54,308 bases of DNA from Flavobacteriales bacterium (GCA_024103275.1 JAGFIV010000042.1:1-54308); one strand, 5' to 3'. Shown: positions 22,435 through 30,650, counted from the first letter of the stretch. Program-made: numbers and translations. Notes: generated by a model not told the origin, from the sequence alone.

Positions 22435-24285
22435 TCATCCACGCTGCAACACCACCTTCCCGCTGACCCACCCGTCCTTGACGGGATAGCGGATCAGGTA
22501 GATGCCCGTGGCATAGGCGCTGAGGTCGGCCACTTCCGTCCGGTCGGCATGCAGGCCCCGGATGATCTGCAGCACCTTGCCGCCGAGGTCCGTGATGTAC
22601 AGCTCGGGAATGTCGCGATCGGCGGTGATGTGGATGGGGCCCGTGGTCGGGTTCGGGTAGTAGCGCCAGGTGATCGCGGTGCTGTCGGCGGGGCCCGTCA
22701 CGGCGGTGGCCGTGCTGTCGGTGCCGTTGGCCGTGGTGACCAGCGAATCCGGCAGGCCCAGTCCCAGGTCGGGGATCAGCTGCCGGCAGTCGGGCATGTA
22801 CGTGTAGCTTTTCAGGATGCGGGCCAGCAAACCGCTGAGCGATTCCACATCATAGTGGTCCGTGGTGGGCTCCAGGTGGGGGAGGCCCACGCCGCTGTGG
22901 TTTGTGAGGAAGGTGTAGGTACCGTTGGTGCCCAAGGCCACCGACCGGAGCAGGTACTCCGTGGCCTTGTCGATGCCGCTGGCCGCCACCGGCACGATGC
23001 GGATGCCCTTGGCGGTGGCCTGGCGCACCAGTTCCTGCATCCGTTTGCGCACGGCGGGCGTGTTGTGCGGACCCGCGTCCAGCACCAGGAAGAGGATCCG
23101 GGCGCGTGCCTCCGCGCTCCACTCCAGGTGGTTGATCGCCGAATCCAGGGCCACCTCCACGGCCTCGGGCGTATCGCCGCCGCCGCCGGCCCACTGCGCT
23201 GAAATGAAGTTCACCGCCTTGGACAGGACCCGGGTGAACGGCATGGTCCGCGTGAGGTACTCCTCGCCGGGACCCTCGTCGCGGTAAAACACGTTGGCGA
23301 AACGGAAGTTGAGCTGGTCGCCGATCTTCTTGGAGCGGAAGATGATCTCGTTGAGCTCGGCCTGCAGGAAATCGATTTCGTCCTGCATGGAGCCGGTGGC
23401 ATCCACCGCAAAGGCCACGTCCACCTGGCTGCTGGGGCCGCAGGGCACATCCAGCACCAGGCGGTTGATCCCGTCGCCGAAGGGCCGGACGTTTTCCATG
23501 CGGTGGGTCACCCCAGCATGGGAAACGGTGATGGAGTTGGGGCCGGTGGCGGCCAGTTCATCCGAGTCCAGGCCCGCCCACAGTTCGGCTTTGCCCGTAT
23601 TGTCCGTTCGGGCGCGGAAGATCTCGGTGCCGTCCGCACGCACCAGCCGCACTTCGGCATCGGCGATCGGGAGGCCCCGTACATCCTGCACGGTGAGGGA
23701 ATGGCGGCCTTGCGGACGGATGCCCCAAGCGCGCTGCATTTGTGCCAGCACGGTTTTCGTCAAGTCCGTCCACAGCTCCCATTTGCCGAAATCGTTCACC
23801 TCCCCGGCCGTGAGGATGCCCGGGTTCGCTGCACGGCCACCGGCCGCCATCGCCCCGGGGTCGCCGTCCGGGAAGGGCATTCCCATCCGATGGTCCATGT
23901 CGGAGGTTACCGCGAAACCCGGAACGCCCCTGGCGCGGGGGCGTGTGCGGCGCCGGGTTTCCGCATGGGCCGCAGGCGCGGCAGCATCGCGTTCCACGGC
24001 GAAGTCCGCCTTTTCATCCGCCCGCACGTGCACCATGCGGCTGGAAGCCACATATCCGTCGTAGCTCACCACGCATTTGTACAGCCCCGTGTCCAGGTCC
24101 ACATGGAAGTTGCCGAAGCGGTCCGTCAGCACCGAGGCCACCAGTTCATCGCCCCGGTAGATGTCCACGTTGCCGTAGGCCAGGGCACCCATGGCCTCGC
24201 CGGCATTCAGGTTGCCGCTGATGGATTGGGTGAAGGCCGCGGGGGTGATGCCGAGCAACATGGGGAGCATGAACAGGTGGCGCAT
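22435..24285 (-). CDS. secreted von Willebrand factor A protein with T9SS sorting domain
   Basis: A 616-residue extracellular protein. After a signal peptide (1 to about 19, 'MRHLFMLPMLLGITPAAF') comes a carboxypeptidase-like carrier domain ('SGNLNAGEAMGALAYGNVDIYRGDELVAS'-type beta domain, 20-90). A low-complexity Arg/Ala segment follows, then a second beta domain ('LTVQDVRGLPIADAEVRL'), a VWA domain with a MIDAS motif 'DATGSMQDE' near residue 293 and 'GGGGDTPEAVEVAL', and a T9SS type A sorting domain ('YYPNPTTGPIHIT' to 'GIYLIRY'). It probably binds metal-dependent protein partners at the surface. The ATG at 24285 starts the signal peptide; the longer frame has none. No clear promoter box was seen. 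Confidence 0.88.
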   Translation of the reverse strand: MRHLFMLPMLLGITPAAFTQSISGNLNAGEAMGALAYGNVDIYRGDELVASVLTDRFGNFHVDLDTGLYKCVVSYDGYVASSRMVHVRADEKADFAVERDAAAPAAHAETRRRTRPRARGVPGFAVTSDMDHRMGMPFPDGDPGAMAAGGRAANPGILTAGEVNDFGKWELWTDLTKTVLAQMQRAWGIRPQGRHSLTVQDVRGLPIADAEVRLVRADGTEIFRARTDNTGKAELWAGLDSDELAATGPNSITVSHAGVTHRMENVRPFGDGINRLVLDVPCGPSSQVDVAFAVDATGSMQDEIDFLQAELNEIIFRSKKIGDQLNFRFANVFYRDEGPGEEYLTRTMPFTRVLSKAVNFISAQWAGGGGDTPEAVEVALDSAINHLEWSAEARARILFLVLDAGPHNTPAVRKRMQELVRQATAKGIRIVPVAASGIDKATEYLLRSVALGTNGTYTFLTNHSGVGLPHLEPTTDHYDVESLSGLLARILKSYTYMPDCRQLIPDLGLGLPDSLVTTANGTDSTATAVTGPADSTAITWRYYPNPTTGPIHITADRDIPELYITDLGGKVLQIIRGLHADRTEVADLSAYATGIYLIRYPVKDGWVSGKVVLQRG

Positions 24286-24437
24286 GGGTGTTGTCCTTTC
24301 GCCCCGGTACACCCGGCGGGCATGCCGGTTCAAGCCGCCAGCCGCCCGGCAGCGTTAAATGATCCCGGCCTGCGCAAGGGCTTTGGGATTCCTTCGCGTA
24401 ATTTGCACCTCCCATCGGGGCCACCGATGCAGCCAAC

Positions 24438-24668
24438 ATGATCGACCACATCAAGACCTTTTTTGAGCGGCAGGCCTTCGGCGTGTGCGAGTGGTGGGCG
24501 CACAAGCTCAACATCAAGACCGAGCAGGTGCGGCTCAGTTTCATCTACCTCAGCTTCGTCACGGCCGGCCTGAACGTGGTGCCCTACCTCATCATGGCCT
24601 TCATCCTGCACCACAAGGAACAGATCAAGCGGCCCTTCGCCCGGCGCAGTACGGTGTGGGAGTTGTGA
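24438..24668 (+). CDS. PspC-domain membrane protein
   Basis: A 76-residue protein with one PspC-like domain. Residues 40-62 form the transmembrane segment ('FIYLSFVTAGLNVVPYLIMAFI'), preceded by 'CEWWAHKLNIKTEQVRLSF'. PspC-type proteins sit in the inner membrane and sense envelope stress, but the many short Bacteroidota copies have no assigned role. The ATG at 24438 gives the usual N-terminus. A DUF1456 gene follows 7 bp downstream, probably in the same operon. A TAATTTG element near 24399 is close to, but not exactly, the promoter consensus. Confidence 0.8.
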   Translation: MIDHIKTFFERQAFGVCEWWAHKLNIKTEQVRLSFIYLSFVTAGLNVVPYLIMAFILHHKEQIKRPFARRSTVWEL

Positions 24669-24675
24669 TCACCCC

Positions 24676-24921
24676 ATGTCCAACAACGACATCCTGAAGA
24701 AACTCCGCGTGGCCTTGAAGCTGCGCGACACCGACATCGTGAAGATCCTGCGGCTGGTGGATTTCCACATGACGCTTCCCGAGGTGAACGCGCTGTTCCG
24801 CAAGGAGGACCACCCTAACTACAAAGAGGCCGGTGACCAGGTGCTGCGCAACTTCCTCAACGGCCTGGTGATCCATCTGCGCGGACCGATGCCACCGGGG
24901 AAGCAGGAGAGGAAGGGGTGA
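24676..24921 (+). CDS. single-domain DUF1456 (YehS-like) protein
   Basis: An 81-residue protein with one DUF1456 unit ('NNDILKKLRVALKLRD' to 'EAGDQVLRNFLNGLVI'). E. coli YehS has two such units in about 156 residues, so this is a half-length form; it reads as complete rather than broken because it has a clean start and stop. The charged C-terminus ('PMPPGKQERKG') is disordered. It follows the PspC gene by 7 bp. Function unknown. Confidence 0.8.
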   Translation: MSNNDILKKLRVALKLRDTDIVKILRLVDFHMTLPEVNALFRKEDHPNYKEAGDQVLRNFLNGLVIHLRGPMPPGKQERKG

Positions 24922-24930
24922 TGGTGGTGG

Positions 24931-25041
24931 GTTCTTAGTTCGTAGTTCTCAGTTCTCAGTTCTTAGTTCTTAGTTCTTAGTTCTCAGTTGGCAGGAGCAG
25001 TAGGCAGGAACTGACAACCAACAACCAACAACCAACAACAG
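24931..25041. repeat. heptamer-repeat block after DUF1456
   Basis: TTCTTAG / TTCTCAG / TTCGTAG words repeat about eight times in 24931-24990, followed by ACAACCA words repeated about four times in 25014-25041. The first set is nearly the complement in style of the second (GTTCTCAGTTG/CAACTGA type), as in the block at 20.8 kb. It lies directly after the stop codon at 24921. Confidence 0.55.
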
Positions 25042-25067
25042 GGAACCGACAACAGCCACCTGCACCC

Positions 25068-25293
25068 AGGGCTATCGCGTCCTCATTCATCAACGGTCAT
25101 GACTTCGGCAAAGGAGTAGGAACAGCAGGCCCAGCGTGCGTCCCTTGCTCCCCGGACCGCCGCTCGCTTTGGTCCGCCCCCTCGCCCTGAGCCCGCCGTT
25201 CGGCGGGCTCAGGGGGACAGGATCGCCGCACGCTGGGCCTGCTGTTCCTGCACATTCCCAGTACTGACGGGAGAAATTAGACGCGATAGCCCT
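25068..25293. repeat. 226-bp nested inverted repeat with three stems
   Basis: Outer 14-bp arms (25068-25081 and 25280-25293), middle 23-bp arms (25118-25140 and 25227-25249) and a central 14-bp hairpin (25185-25198 and 25201-25214, two-base loop) are all perfect by eye. A further small stem GGACC/GGTCC lies at 25154-25175. The segments between arms pair poorly. There is no open frame of note. The element fills most of the 417-bp gap between the DUF1456 and RmlD-like genes. It could be a MITE or a structured RNA; no transposase is present. Confidence 0.7.
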
Positions 25294-25324
25294 GCACCTG
25301 CACCTGCAACTGCCAACTATCCCC

Positions 25325-25332
25325 TAAGTTCG
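25325..25332 (+). promoter_or_regulatory. -7 promoter box TAAGTTCG for RmlD-like gene
   Basis: TAAGTTCG ends 6 bp before the ATG at 25339. It lies outside the nested inverted repeat. The spacing again implies a leaderless transcript. Confidence 0.5.
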
Positions 25333-25338
25333 CCTTCC

Positions 25339-26241
25339 ATGAAGATCCTGATCACGGGCAGCAACGGCCTGCTGGGCCAAAAGCTCATCGCCGCCCTGCG
25401 CCATGATCCCGAAGTGGAATTGATCGCCACCTCGCGCGGAAGTGACCGTACTGCGGATCCCTTGGGTGCCCGCTACCGCACCATGGATACCACCGACCGC
25501 GAACAGGTGGATGCGGTGATCGATGCGGTGCGGCCGGATGCGATCATCCACACGGCGGCCATGACCAACGTGGATGCCTGCGAACAGGATCCCGCCGCGT
25601 GCCGGCTGCAGAACGTGACGGCCACGCAACTCCTGGTGGATGCGGCCAAGCGCGCCGGCAGCCACTTCATCTTCCTCAGCACCGACTTCATCTTCGACGG
25701 GGAACACGGGCCCTACCGCGAGGAGGATGCCCCCGCGCCGCTGAGCATTTACGGCCACAGCAAGCTCGAAGGCGAGCGTATCGTGCAGGAAGCAGGCCTG
25801 GACCGTTGGGCCATCGCGCGCACCATCATCGTATACGGCATCGCGCCGGGCCTGAGCCGCAGCAACGTGGTGCTGTGGGCCAAGGGCGCCCTGGAAAAGG
25901 GAACGCCCATCAAGGTGGTGGACGACCAATGGCGCATGCCCACCTTGGCCGAGGACCTGGCCGACGGCTGCATCCGCATCGCAAAGCGCGGGGCCACCGG
26001 CATCTTCCATCTCAGCGGACCGGACGGCATGAGCATCCTGGAGCTGGTACAGCGCGTGGGCGCCTTCTTCAACTTGCCCACCGGGGCGGTGGCGCCCGTG
26101 AAGAGCGCCTCCCTGGGCCAGCCCGCCAAACGCCCGCCGCGCACGGGCTTCATCCTGGACAAGGCGCGCAGGGAACTGGGCTATCATCCCCGCAGCTTTG
26201 AGCAGGGGCTGGCCGTGCTGCGCAGCCAGTTGGCCACCTGA
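25339..26241 (+). CDS. RmlD-like SDR-family NAD(P)-dependent reductase
   Basis: A 300-residue extended short-chain dehydrogenase similar to dTDP-4-dehydrorhamnose reductase (RmlD). Seen: nucleotide-binding 'ILITGSNGLLGQKL' at the N-terminus, 'IIHTAAMTNVDACEQ', 'FLSTDFIFDGEHGPY', and the catalytic YGHSK (Tyr-x-x-x-Lys) motif near residue 138. The substrate is probably a nucleotide sugar, but no other rhamnose genes lie nearby, so dTDP-rhamnose synthesis is not certain. The ATG at 25339 has a promoter box 6 bp upstream. The ComEA-like gene follows 14 bp after its stop and is probably co-transcribed. Confidence 0.85.
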   Translation: MKILITGSNGLLGQKLIAALRHDPEVELIATSRGSDRTADPLGARYRTMDTTDREQVDAVIDAVRPDAIIHTAAMTNVDACEQDPAACRLQNVTATQLLVDAAKRAGSHFIFLSTDFIFDGEHGPYREEDAPAPLSIYGHSKLEGERIVQEAGLDRWAIARTIIVYGIAPGLSRSNVVLWAKGALEKGTPIKVVDDQWRMPTLAEDLADGCIRIAKRGATGIFHLSGPDGMSILELVQRVGAFFNLPTGAVAPVKSASLGQPAKRPPRTGFILDKARRELGYHPRSFEQGLAVLRSQLAT

Positions 26242-26255
26242 CCGCAGCATGTCAC

Positions 26256-27221
26256 ATGGCGAACCGGCACGGACGGCACCCGTGGAAGGAAGCGTGGAAG
26301 GACCTTCTGGACATGCGCCGGGGCGACCGCCGGGCCTTCTCCATCCTGCTCGGCCTGTGCCTGCTCGCGGCCGCTTGGGTCACCTGGGAACAATGGATAC
26401 GCCCGCCAAGGCTGGCACCGCAGGAAGCGCAGGCCTTGGAGGTGGTTTGGCGGTCCTTGGGCGATACGGGCCGCGCCCCCGCCGGGCGGGCCGTCCAGGG
26501 GTGGGAGGACATCCAGCTCTTCCCATTCAACCCGAACGGATTGCCCGTGGACCAATGGGTCTTGCTCGGGCTCAGCGATAGGCAGGCCGAAGCCATCCAC
26601 AAGTACGAGGCCCGGGGAGGGCGGTTCAGGACCAAGGACGACCTGGGCCGCATGCGTGTGGTGGACCCGGGACTGTTCGCGCTTTGGAAGCCCTATATCC
26701 AACTGCCTGAACGCGCGGAAGCCGCAAGTCGGCCATCGCGTGGCCAGGGCTGGCAGCCGCGCGACACCGCCCGGGCCGTCAACGGGGAAAGACGGGAAAG
26801 GCGGGCCTCCCCGCAGGCCCTGGTGGAGCTGAACGCCGCGGATTCCGCAACCTTGGTGGCCATACGCGGCATCGGCCCCGCCTTTGCCCGCGGCATCATC
26901 CGCTACCGCGATCGCCTCGGAGGGTTCATCAGCCTGGACCAACTGGCCGAGGTTCCCATCCTGCGGGACAAGCCGGATGCCGTGGAGCAATTGAAACAAC
27001 AGCTCACCCTGGACCCGGGGGCCGTGCGGCAGATCCCCATCAACACCTGCGCCGTGGAGGAACTCGCCCGCCACCCCTACATGAACTGGAAAGTGGCCAA
27101 GGCCCTGGTGGCCTACCGCGGGCAACACGGTCCGTTCCGCGCGGCGGAGGACATCGCCGGTTGCCTGTTGGTGACGGACACCATCCGCGCGCGCATCTTG
27201 CCTTACATCACCGTGGAGTGA
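26256..27221 (+). CDS. ComEA-like membrane-anchored helix-hairpin-helix protein
   Basis: A 321-residue protein with one N-terminal transmembrane segment ('FSILLGLCLLAAAWVTW', about residues 24-40) and several helix-hairpin-helix units outside it. Seen: 'FNPNGLPVDQWVLLGLSD' (first unit), 'VELNAADSATLVAIRGIGP' (classic ComEA HhH) and 'INTCAVEELARHPYMNWKV' (third). Such proteins bind double-stranded DNA non-specifically; ComEA serves natural transformation in other bacteria, but the three-unit Bacteroidota form has no proven role. The ATG at 26256 is 14 bp after the RmlD-like gene. Confidence 0.82.
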   Translation: MANRHGRHPWKEAWKDLLDMRRGDRRAFSILLGLCLLAAAWVTWEQWIRPPRLAPQEAQALEVVWRSLGDTGRAPAGRAVQGWEDIQLFPFNPNGLPVDQWVLLGLSDRQAEAIHKYEARGGRFRTKDDLGRMRVVDPGLFALWKPYIQLPERAEAASRPSRGQGWQPRDTARAVNGERRERRASPQALVELNAADSATLVAIRGIGPAFARGIIRYRDRLGGFISLDQLAEVPILRDKPDAVEQLKQQLTLDPGAVRQIPINTCAVEELARHPYMNWKVAKALVAYRGQHGPFRAAEDIAGCLLVTDTIRARILPYITVE

Positions 27222-27250
27222 ACGCGCAGGGCGCGTGCCGCTCTTCCGGT

Positions 27251-27258
27251 TAGCTTTG
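27251..27258 (+). promoter_or_regulatory. -7 promoter box TAGCTTTG for acyl-CoA dehydrogenase
   Basis: TAGCTTTG is a perfect TAnnTTTG element, 52 bp before the ATG at 27311, so this gene has a normal 5' leader. No TTTG is seen at -33. Confidence 0.5.
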
Positions 27259-27310
27259 CAGCCTTGGAAAACAGCTGTTATTGATACCCTTGAAGCAGAG
27301 GACGGAACCC

Positions 27311-28453
27311 ATGGAATTCAGCACGACCGAGGACCGGAAGATGATCGCACGCTCCGTGCACGACCTGGTGGAGCGTGAGTTGCGCCCCCACGTCATGGAA
27401 TGGGATGAAAGCCAACACATGCCGAAGGACCTTTTCAGGGACCACTTCGGCCCTGCCGGCATGCTGGGCGTGCTGGTGCCCGAGGAATACGGCGGTGCCG
27501 GCCTGGGCTACCAGGAGTATGTGGACACCATCGTGGAGGTGGCGCGTGTATGCGGAAGCGTGGGCCTGAGCGTGGCCGCGCACAACTCGCTCTGCACCGG
27601 CCACATCCTGTACTTCGGCAACGAGGAGCAGAAGAAGCGCTGGCTGCCCAAGCTGGCCACCGGCCAATGGCTGGGGGCATGGGGCCTCACCGAGGCGGGC
27701 ACCGGCAGCGATGCCATGCGCATGGCCACCACCGCCCGCAAGGAAGGCAAGGAATGGGTGATCAACGGCACCAAGAACTGGATCACCCACGGCATCAGTG
27801 CCGACGTGATGGTGGTGATCGCCCGCACCGGCGAACTGCTGGACCACCATGGCATGACCGCCTTCGTGGTGGAACGCGGCACCCCCGGATTCGCCGGCGG
27901 CAAGAAGGAGAACAAGCTGGGCATGCGCGCCAGCGAGACCGCCGAGGTCATCTTCCAGGACTGCCGCATCCCGGAGGAAAACGTGCTGGGTGAGGTGGGC
28001 AAGGGCTTCCAGCAGGCCATGAAGGTGCTGGACGGCGGCCGCATCAGCATCGCCGCATTGGCCTTGGGCATCGCCAAGGGCGCCTTCGATGCCGCCGTGG
28101 CCTACAGCAAGGAGCGCCACCAGTTCGGCAAGCCCATTTCTGAGTTCCAGGCCATCAACTTCAAGCTGGCCGACATGGCCACCAAGATCGAGGCCGCCGA
28201 ACTGTTGATCCGCCAGGCCGCGGACATGAAGAACAGGGGCCTGCCGATGACCAAGGAAAGCGCCATGGCCAAGTACTACGCCAGCGAGGTAAGCGTGCAG
28301 GTGGGCACCGATGCCGTGCAGATCTTCGGGGGCTACGGCTACACCAAGGATTTCCCCGTGGAGAAATTCTACCGTGACAGCAAGCTGTGCACCATCGGCG
28401 AGGGGACCTCGGAGATCCAGAAGCTGGTGATCAGCCGGCAGATCCTGCGCTGA
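27311..28453 (+). CDS. acyl-CoA dehydrogenase
   Basis: FAD-dependent enzyme that introduces the first double bond in fatty acyl-CoA or branched-chain acyl-CoA oxidation, passing electrons to electron-transfer flavoprotein. It has 380 residues, the usual length. Seen: '[18 protein letters not shown]' (flavin-binding, middle domain), '[10 protein letters not shown]', '[14 protein letters not shown]', '[20 protein letters not shown]' and the C-terminal '[11 protein letters not shown]', whose first Glu is the catalytic base. This Glu position is typical of short-chain acyl-CoA and butyryl-CoA types. The ATG at 27311 starts at the normal place ('MEFSTTED'). Confidence 0.94.
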   Translation: MEFSTTEDRKMIARSVHDLVERELRPHVMEWDESQHMPKDLFRDHFGPAGMLGVLVPEEYGGAGLGYQEYVDTIVEVARVCGSVGLSVAAHNSLCTGHILYFGNEEQKKRWLPKLATGQWLGAWGLTEAGTGSDAMRMATTARKEGKEWVINGTKNWITHGISADVMVVIARTGELLDHHGMTAFVVERGTPGFAGGKKENKLGMRASETAEVIFQDCRIPEENVLGEVGKGFQQAMKVLDGGRISIAALALGIAKGAFDAAVAYSKERHQFGKPISEFQAINFKLADMATKIEAAELLIRQAADMKNRGLPMTKESAMAKYYASEVSVQVGTDAVQIFGGYGYTKDFPVEKFYRDSKLCTIGEGTSEIQKLVISRQILR

Positions 28454-28467
28454 CCCCGGTGCAACAT

Positions 28468-28492
28468 GGCGGGGCGGGGCATGGACCCCGCC
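28468..28492. terminator. GC-rich hairpin between acyl-CoA dehydrogenase and next promoter
   Basis: GGCGGGG (28468-28474) pairs with CCCCGCC (28486-28492) around an 11-base loop. There is no T-tract, and the next promoter box starts four bases later, so it may be either a terminator or an operator. Confidence 0.35.
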
Positions 28493-28495
28493 CGG

Positions 28496-28503
28496 TATAT
28501 TTG
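28496..28503 (+). promoter_or_regulatory. -7 promoter box TATATTTG
   Basis: TATATTTG is a perfect TAnnTTTG element 24 bp before the ATG at 28528. Confidence 0.55.
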
Positions 28504-28527
28504 AACGGAACAAAACAACCGACAAGG

Positions 28528-29253
28528 ATGCCCGAGAAAAAGCAGTTCGTCGCCACCCCCGAGGCCAAGGCGCAAGCCAAACAATTGCGGCTGTTCGCCC
28601 TGCTGGCATGGGCCGCCGCCATCGCCGGCGAGGTCTTCGCCATCCTCAAGCTCCTGCACAACGACATGCTCACGTGGCTCATCGTCGCCACCGTGGTCAT
28701 CCTGGCCCTTTCCATCACCGGTTCCCTGCTGTGGAAGAAGTCCAACCGGCTGGACCCGGCCTCGGAAAAGGACAAGTTCCGCTTCTTCGTGCAGAACCAG
28801 CTGGGCGCCATCATCGCCGCCGTGGCGTTCCTGCCGCTCATCATCCTCATCTTCACCAACAAGGAGCTCGACGGCAAATCCAAGGGCATCGCCGGGGCCA
28901 TCGGCATCGTGGCGCTGCTGGCCGCAGGCATCGTGGGCACCGATTTCAACCCGCCCTCCATCGAGAAATACACCGACGAGATCAACGCGCAGACCGATTC
29001 GGTGAAGACCCTCAACCACGGGGTGGACCTGGTGTACTGGACACCGGGCGGGGAGAAATACCACCTGTTCCAGGACTGCCAGCACATCAAGGGCCGGGAG
29101 ATCCACGAGGGCACGGTGCAACAGGCGTGGGAAGAGCGCAAGATCGGCGACAACGAGCTGTGCAAGACCTGCGAAAGGCGCGCCCGCAAGCAACTGGAGG
29201 CCGGGGAAACCCCGGCAGCGGAGCCCGTGGCGGAGCCGGCCGGCCAGGAGTGA
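28528..29253 (+). CDS. membrane protein with C-terminal Cys/His cluster, function unknown
   Basis: I do not recognise a named family. The 241-residue protein has four hydrophobic segments between about residues 20 and 145 ('LFALLAWAAAIAGEVFAIL', 'MLTWLIVATVVILALSI', 'LGAIIAAVAFLPLIILIF', 'IAGAIGIVALLAAGIVG'). A soluble tail follows with 'YWTPGGEKYHLFQDCQHI' and '...GDNELCKTCERRARK'. The H-x4-C...C-x2-C spacing looks like a metal-binding knuckle, seen also at the ends of some competence and nuclease-like proteins ('YH...C...C..C'). The last residues are Ala/Glu/Pro-rich and disordered. The gene is preceded by a good promoter box and followed by the rpsU promoter. Confidence 0.7.
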   Translation: MPEKKQFVATPEAKAQAKQLRLFALLAWAAAIAGEVFAILKLLHNDMLTWLIVATVVILALSITGSLLWKKSNRLDPASEKDKFRFFVQNQLGAIIAAVAFLPLIILIFTNKELDGKSKGIAGAIGIVALLAAGIVGTDFNPPSIEKYTDEINAQTDSVKTLNHGVDLVYWTPGGEKYHLFQDCQHIKGREIHEGTVQQAWEERKIGDNELCKTCERRARKQLEAGETPAAEPVAEPAGQE

Positions 29254-29404
29254 GCGGCATTCCCATCACACCGCCCAAGGGCACGCATCCTTGCCGGCAT
29301 GCCGGTCCGTCCGGGAATTGGGCCCGACCCCGGGTCCGGCCGGGGGCCGTTGGGGATTTTGTGCGATTGCCACCCGCAGGTGATGAAGCATTGGGAAAAG
29401 CACC

Positions 29405-29412
29405 TATATTTG
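29405..29412 (+). promoter_or_regulatory. -7 promoter box TATATTTG for rpsU
   Basis: TATATTTG lies 26 bp before the bS21 ATG at 29439, followed by the A-rich leader AAACAGAAAAACAGAC, typical of Bacteroidota ribosomal protein genes. Confidence 0.55.
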
Positions 29413-29438
29413 CGCCCCCAAACAGAAAAACAGACAGC

Positions 29439-29630
29439 ATGCTGATCGTTCCGGTGAAAGAAGGCGAGCCCATCGACAAGGCCTTGAAAAAGTTCAAGAA
29501 GAAGTTCGACCGTACGGGCACCCTGCGCGAGCTGCGCCGCCGCCAACACTTCACCAAGCCGTCCGTGGAGCGCCGCATGGAGCGGATGCGCGCGGTATAC
29601 AAGCTGGAGACCTACGGGGAGGAGCAATAA
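29439..29630 (+). CDS. rpsU: 30S ribosomal protein bS21
   Basis: Small basic protein of the 30S subunit near the anti-Shine-Dalgarno site of 16S rRNA. It has 63 residues, the normal Bacteroidota length. Seen: 'VKEGEPIDKALKKFKKKF', 'LRELRRRQHFTKPSVERR'. The ATG at 29439 follows the A-rich leader. The gene is followed by a strong hairpin terminator at 29679-29718 and then the recombinase gene. Confidence 0.95.
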   Translation: MLIVPVKEGEPIDKALKKFKKKFDRTGTLRELRRRQHFTKPSVERRMERMRAVYKLETYGEEQ

Positions 29631-29678
29631 GCCGCCCGGTGCCCGGCACTATCACCAGGCACCTGTCCACAACCCGCC

Positions 29679-29718
29679 AAAGAAGGCGAAAAGGCACACA
29701 AGCCTTTTCGCCTTCTTT
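29679..29718 (+). terminator. strong hairpin terminator after rpsU
   Basis: AAAGAAGGCGAAAAGGC (29679-29695) and its exact reverse complement (29702-29718) form a perfect 17-bp stem with loop ACACAA. The 3' arm ends in CTTTCTTT-like pyrimidines. It ends 16 bp before the recombinase ATG, so the recombinase must have its own promoter or read-through. Confidence 0.8.
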
Positions 29719-29734
29719 GCGTTGCACCCTTGCC

Positions 29735-30649
29735 ATGCCCGTGGAACGCTTTCTTGAATACCTGGTCTCCGAAAGGCGGGCCAGCCCGCTAACGGTGGAG
29801 GCCTACCGGAGCGACCTGCGGCAATTTGCCGCCTTCCTGGAAGGCATGGGCGCGGGGCCTCCGGGCCGGGCCACCTCCAAAATGGTGCGCTCCTGGATGA
29901 TGGAGCTGATGCAGGCGGGCGTGGGCCCGCGGTCGGTGAACAGGAAGCTCAGCGCCTTGCGCGCCTACTACCGGTTTGCCCGCAAGGTGGGCGGGGCCGG
30001 TCCCGACCCTACCGCCCTGGTGGAGGCACCCAAGGTGCCCCAGCGGCTGCCCGAGTTCGTCGGCGAACCGCAGATGCGGGAATTGCTGGACGGCATGGCT
30101 TGGCCGGAGGGCTTTGCCGGCATGCGCGACCGCCTGCTGATGGAACTGCTCTACGGCACCGGCATGCGCCTGGCCGAGCTCACCGGCCTGGGGCCGGGGG
30201 ACGTGGACCTGAGGCGGGCCACCGTGCGGGTGCTGGGCAAGCGCCGCAAGGAGCGCATCATTCCCCTGGCGCAGCCGCTGGTGAAGCTGCTCGGCGAATA
30301 CCTGGCGCAGCGCGAGGCGGTGGCACCCGGCGGGGACGGCCCCCTTCTGGTGGGCCCGGACGGGAGGGGCGTACCACGCCGCACCATCCAAACCCTGGTG
30401 ACGCATTATCTTAGTGCGGTCACAACGCAACGGAAACGAAGCCCCCACGTTTTGCGGCACACATTTGCGACACACCTGCTGGAGCATGGCGCGGACCTCA
30501 ATGCCGTGAAGGAGTTGCTGGGCCACGCGAACCTGGCCGCCACCCAGGTGTATACCCACAACACCGTGGACAAGCTGAAACGGGCGCATCGGCAGGCGCA
30601 CCCGCGGGGCGGGGGGGAAGACCATCGCGACCAATCAAACGACCTGTGA
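29735..30649 (+). CDS. XerC/XerD-family tyrosine recombinase
   Basis: A 304-residue tyrosine recombinase, of the size of chromosomal XerC/XerD that resolve chromosome dimers at dif. Seen: SAM-like N-terminal domain ('LEYLVSERRASPLTVEAY'), catalytic Arg in 'YGTGMRLAEL', 'HVLRHTFATHLL' (His and Arg), and 'LGHANLAATQVYTHN' with the nucleophile Tyr. All catalytic residues are present. The ATG at 29735 begins the domain. Next to rpsU and hpf, this is the housekeeping arrangement of Bacteroidota, so it is not a mobile element integrase. XerC and XerD cannot be told apart from sequence alone here. Confidence 0.9.
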   Translation: MPVERFLEYLVSERRASPLTVEAYRSDLRQFAAFLEGMGAGPPGRATSKMVRSWMMELMQAGVGPRSVNRKLSALRAYYRFARKVGGAGPDPTALVEAPKVPQRLPEFVGEPQMRELLDGMAWPEGFAGMRDRLLMELLYGTGMRLAELTGLGPGDVDLRRATVRVLGKRRKERIIPLAQPLVKLLGEYLAQREAVAPGGDGPLLVGPDGRGVPRRTIQTLVTHYLSAVTTQRKRSPHVLRHTFATHLLEHGADLNAVKELLGHANLAATQVYTHNTVDKLKRAHRQAHPRGGGEDHRDQSNDL

Positions 30650-30650
30650 A

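Noticed and set aside
20841-25041. Heptamer arrays as CRISPR
   Set aside because: Seven-base units without unique spacers or cas genes do not form a CRISPR array.
29735-30649. Tyrosine recombinase as the integrase for the valS-tail inserts
   Set aside because: It sits in the conserved housekeeping order rpsU-xer-hpf, 20 kb away from valS, and looks like chromosomal XerC/D.
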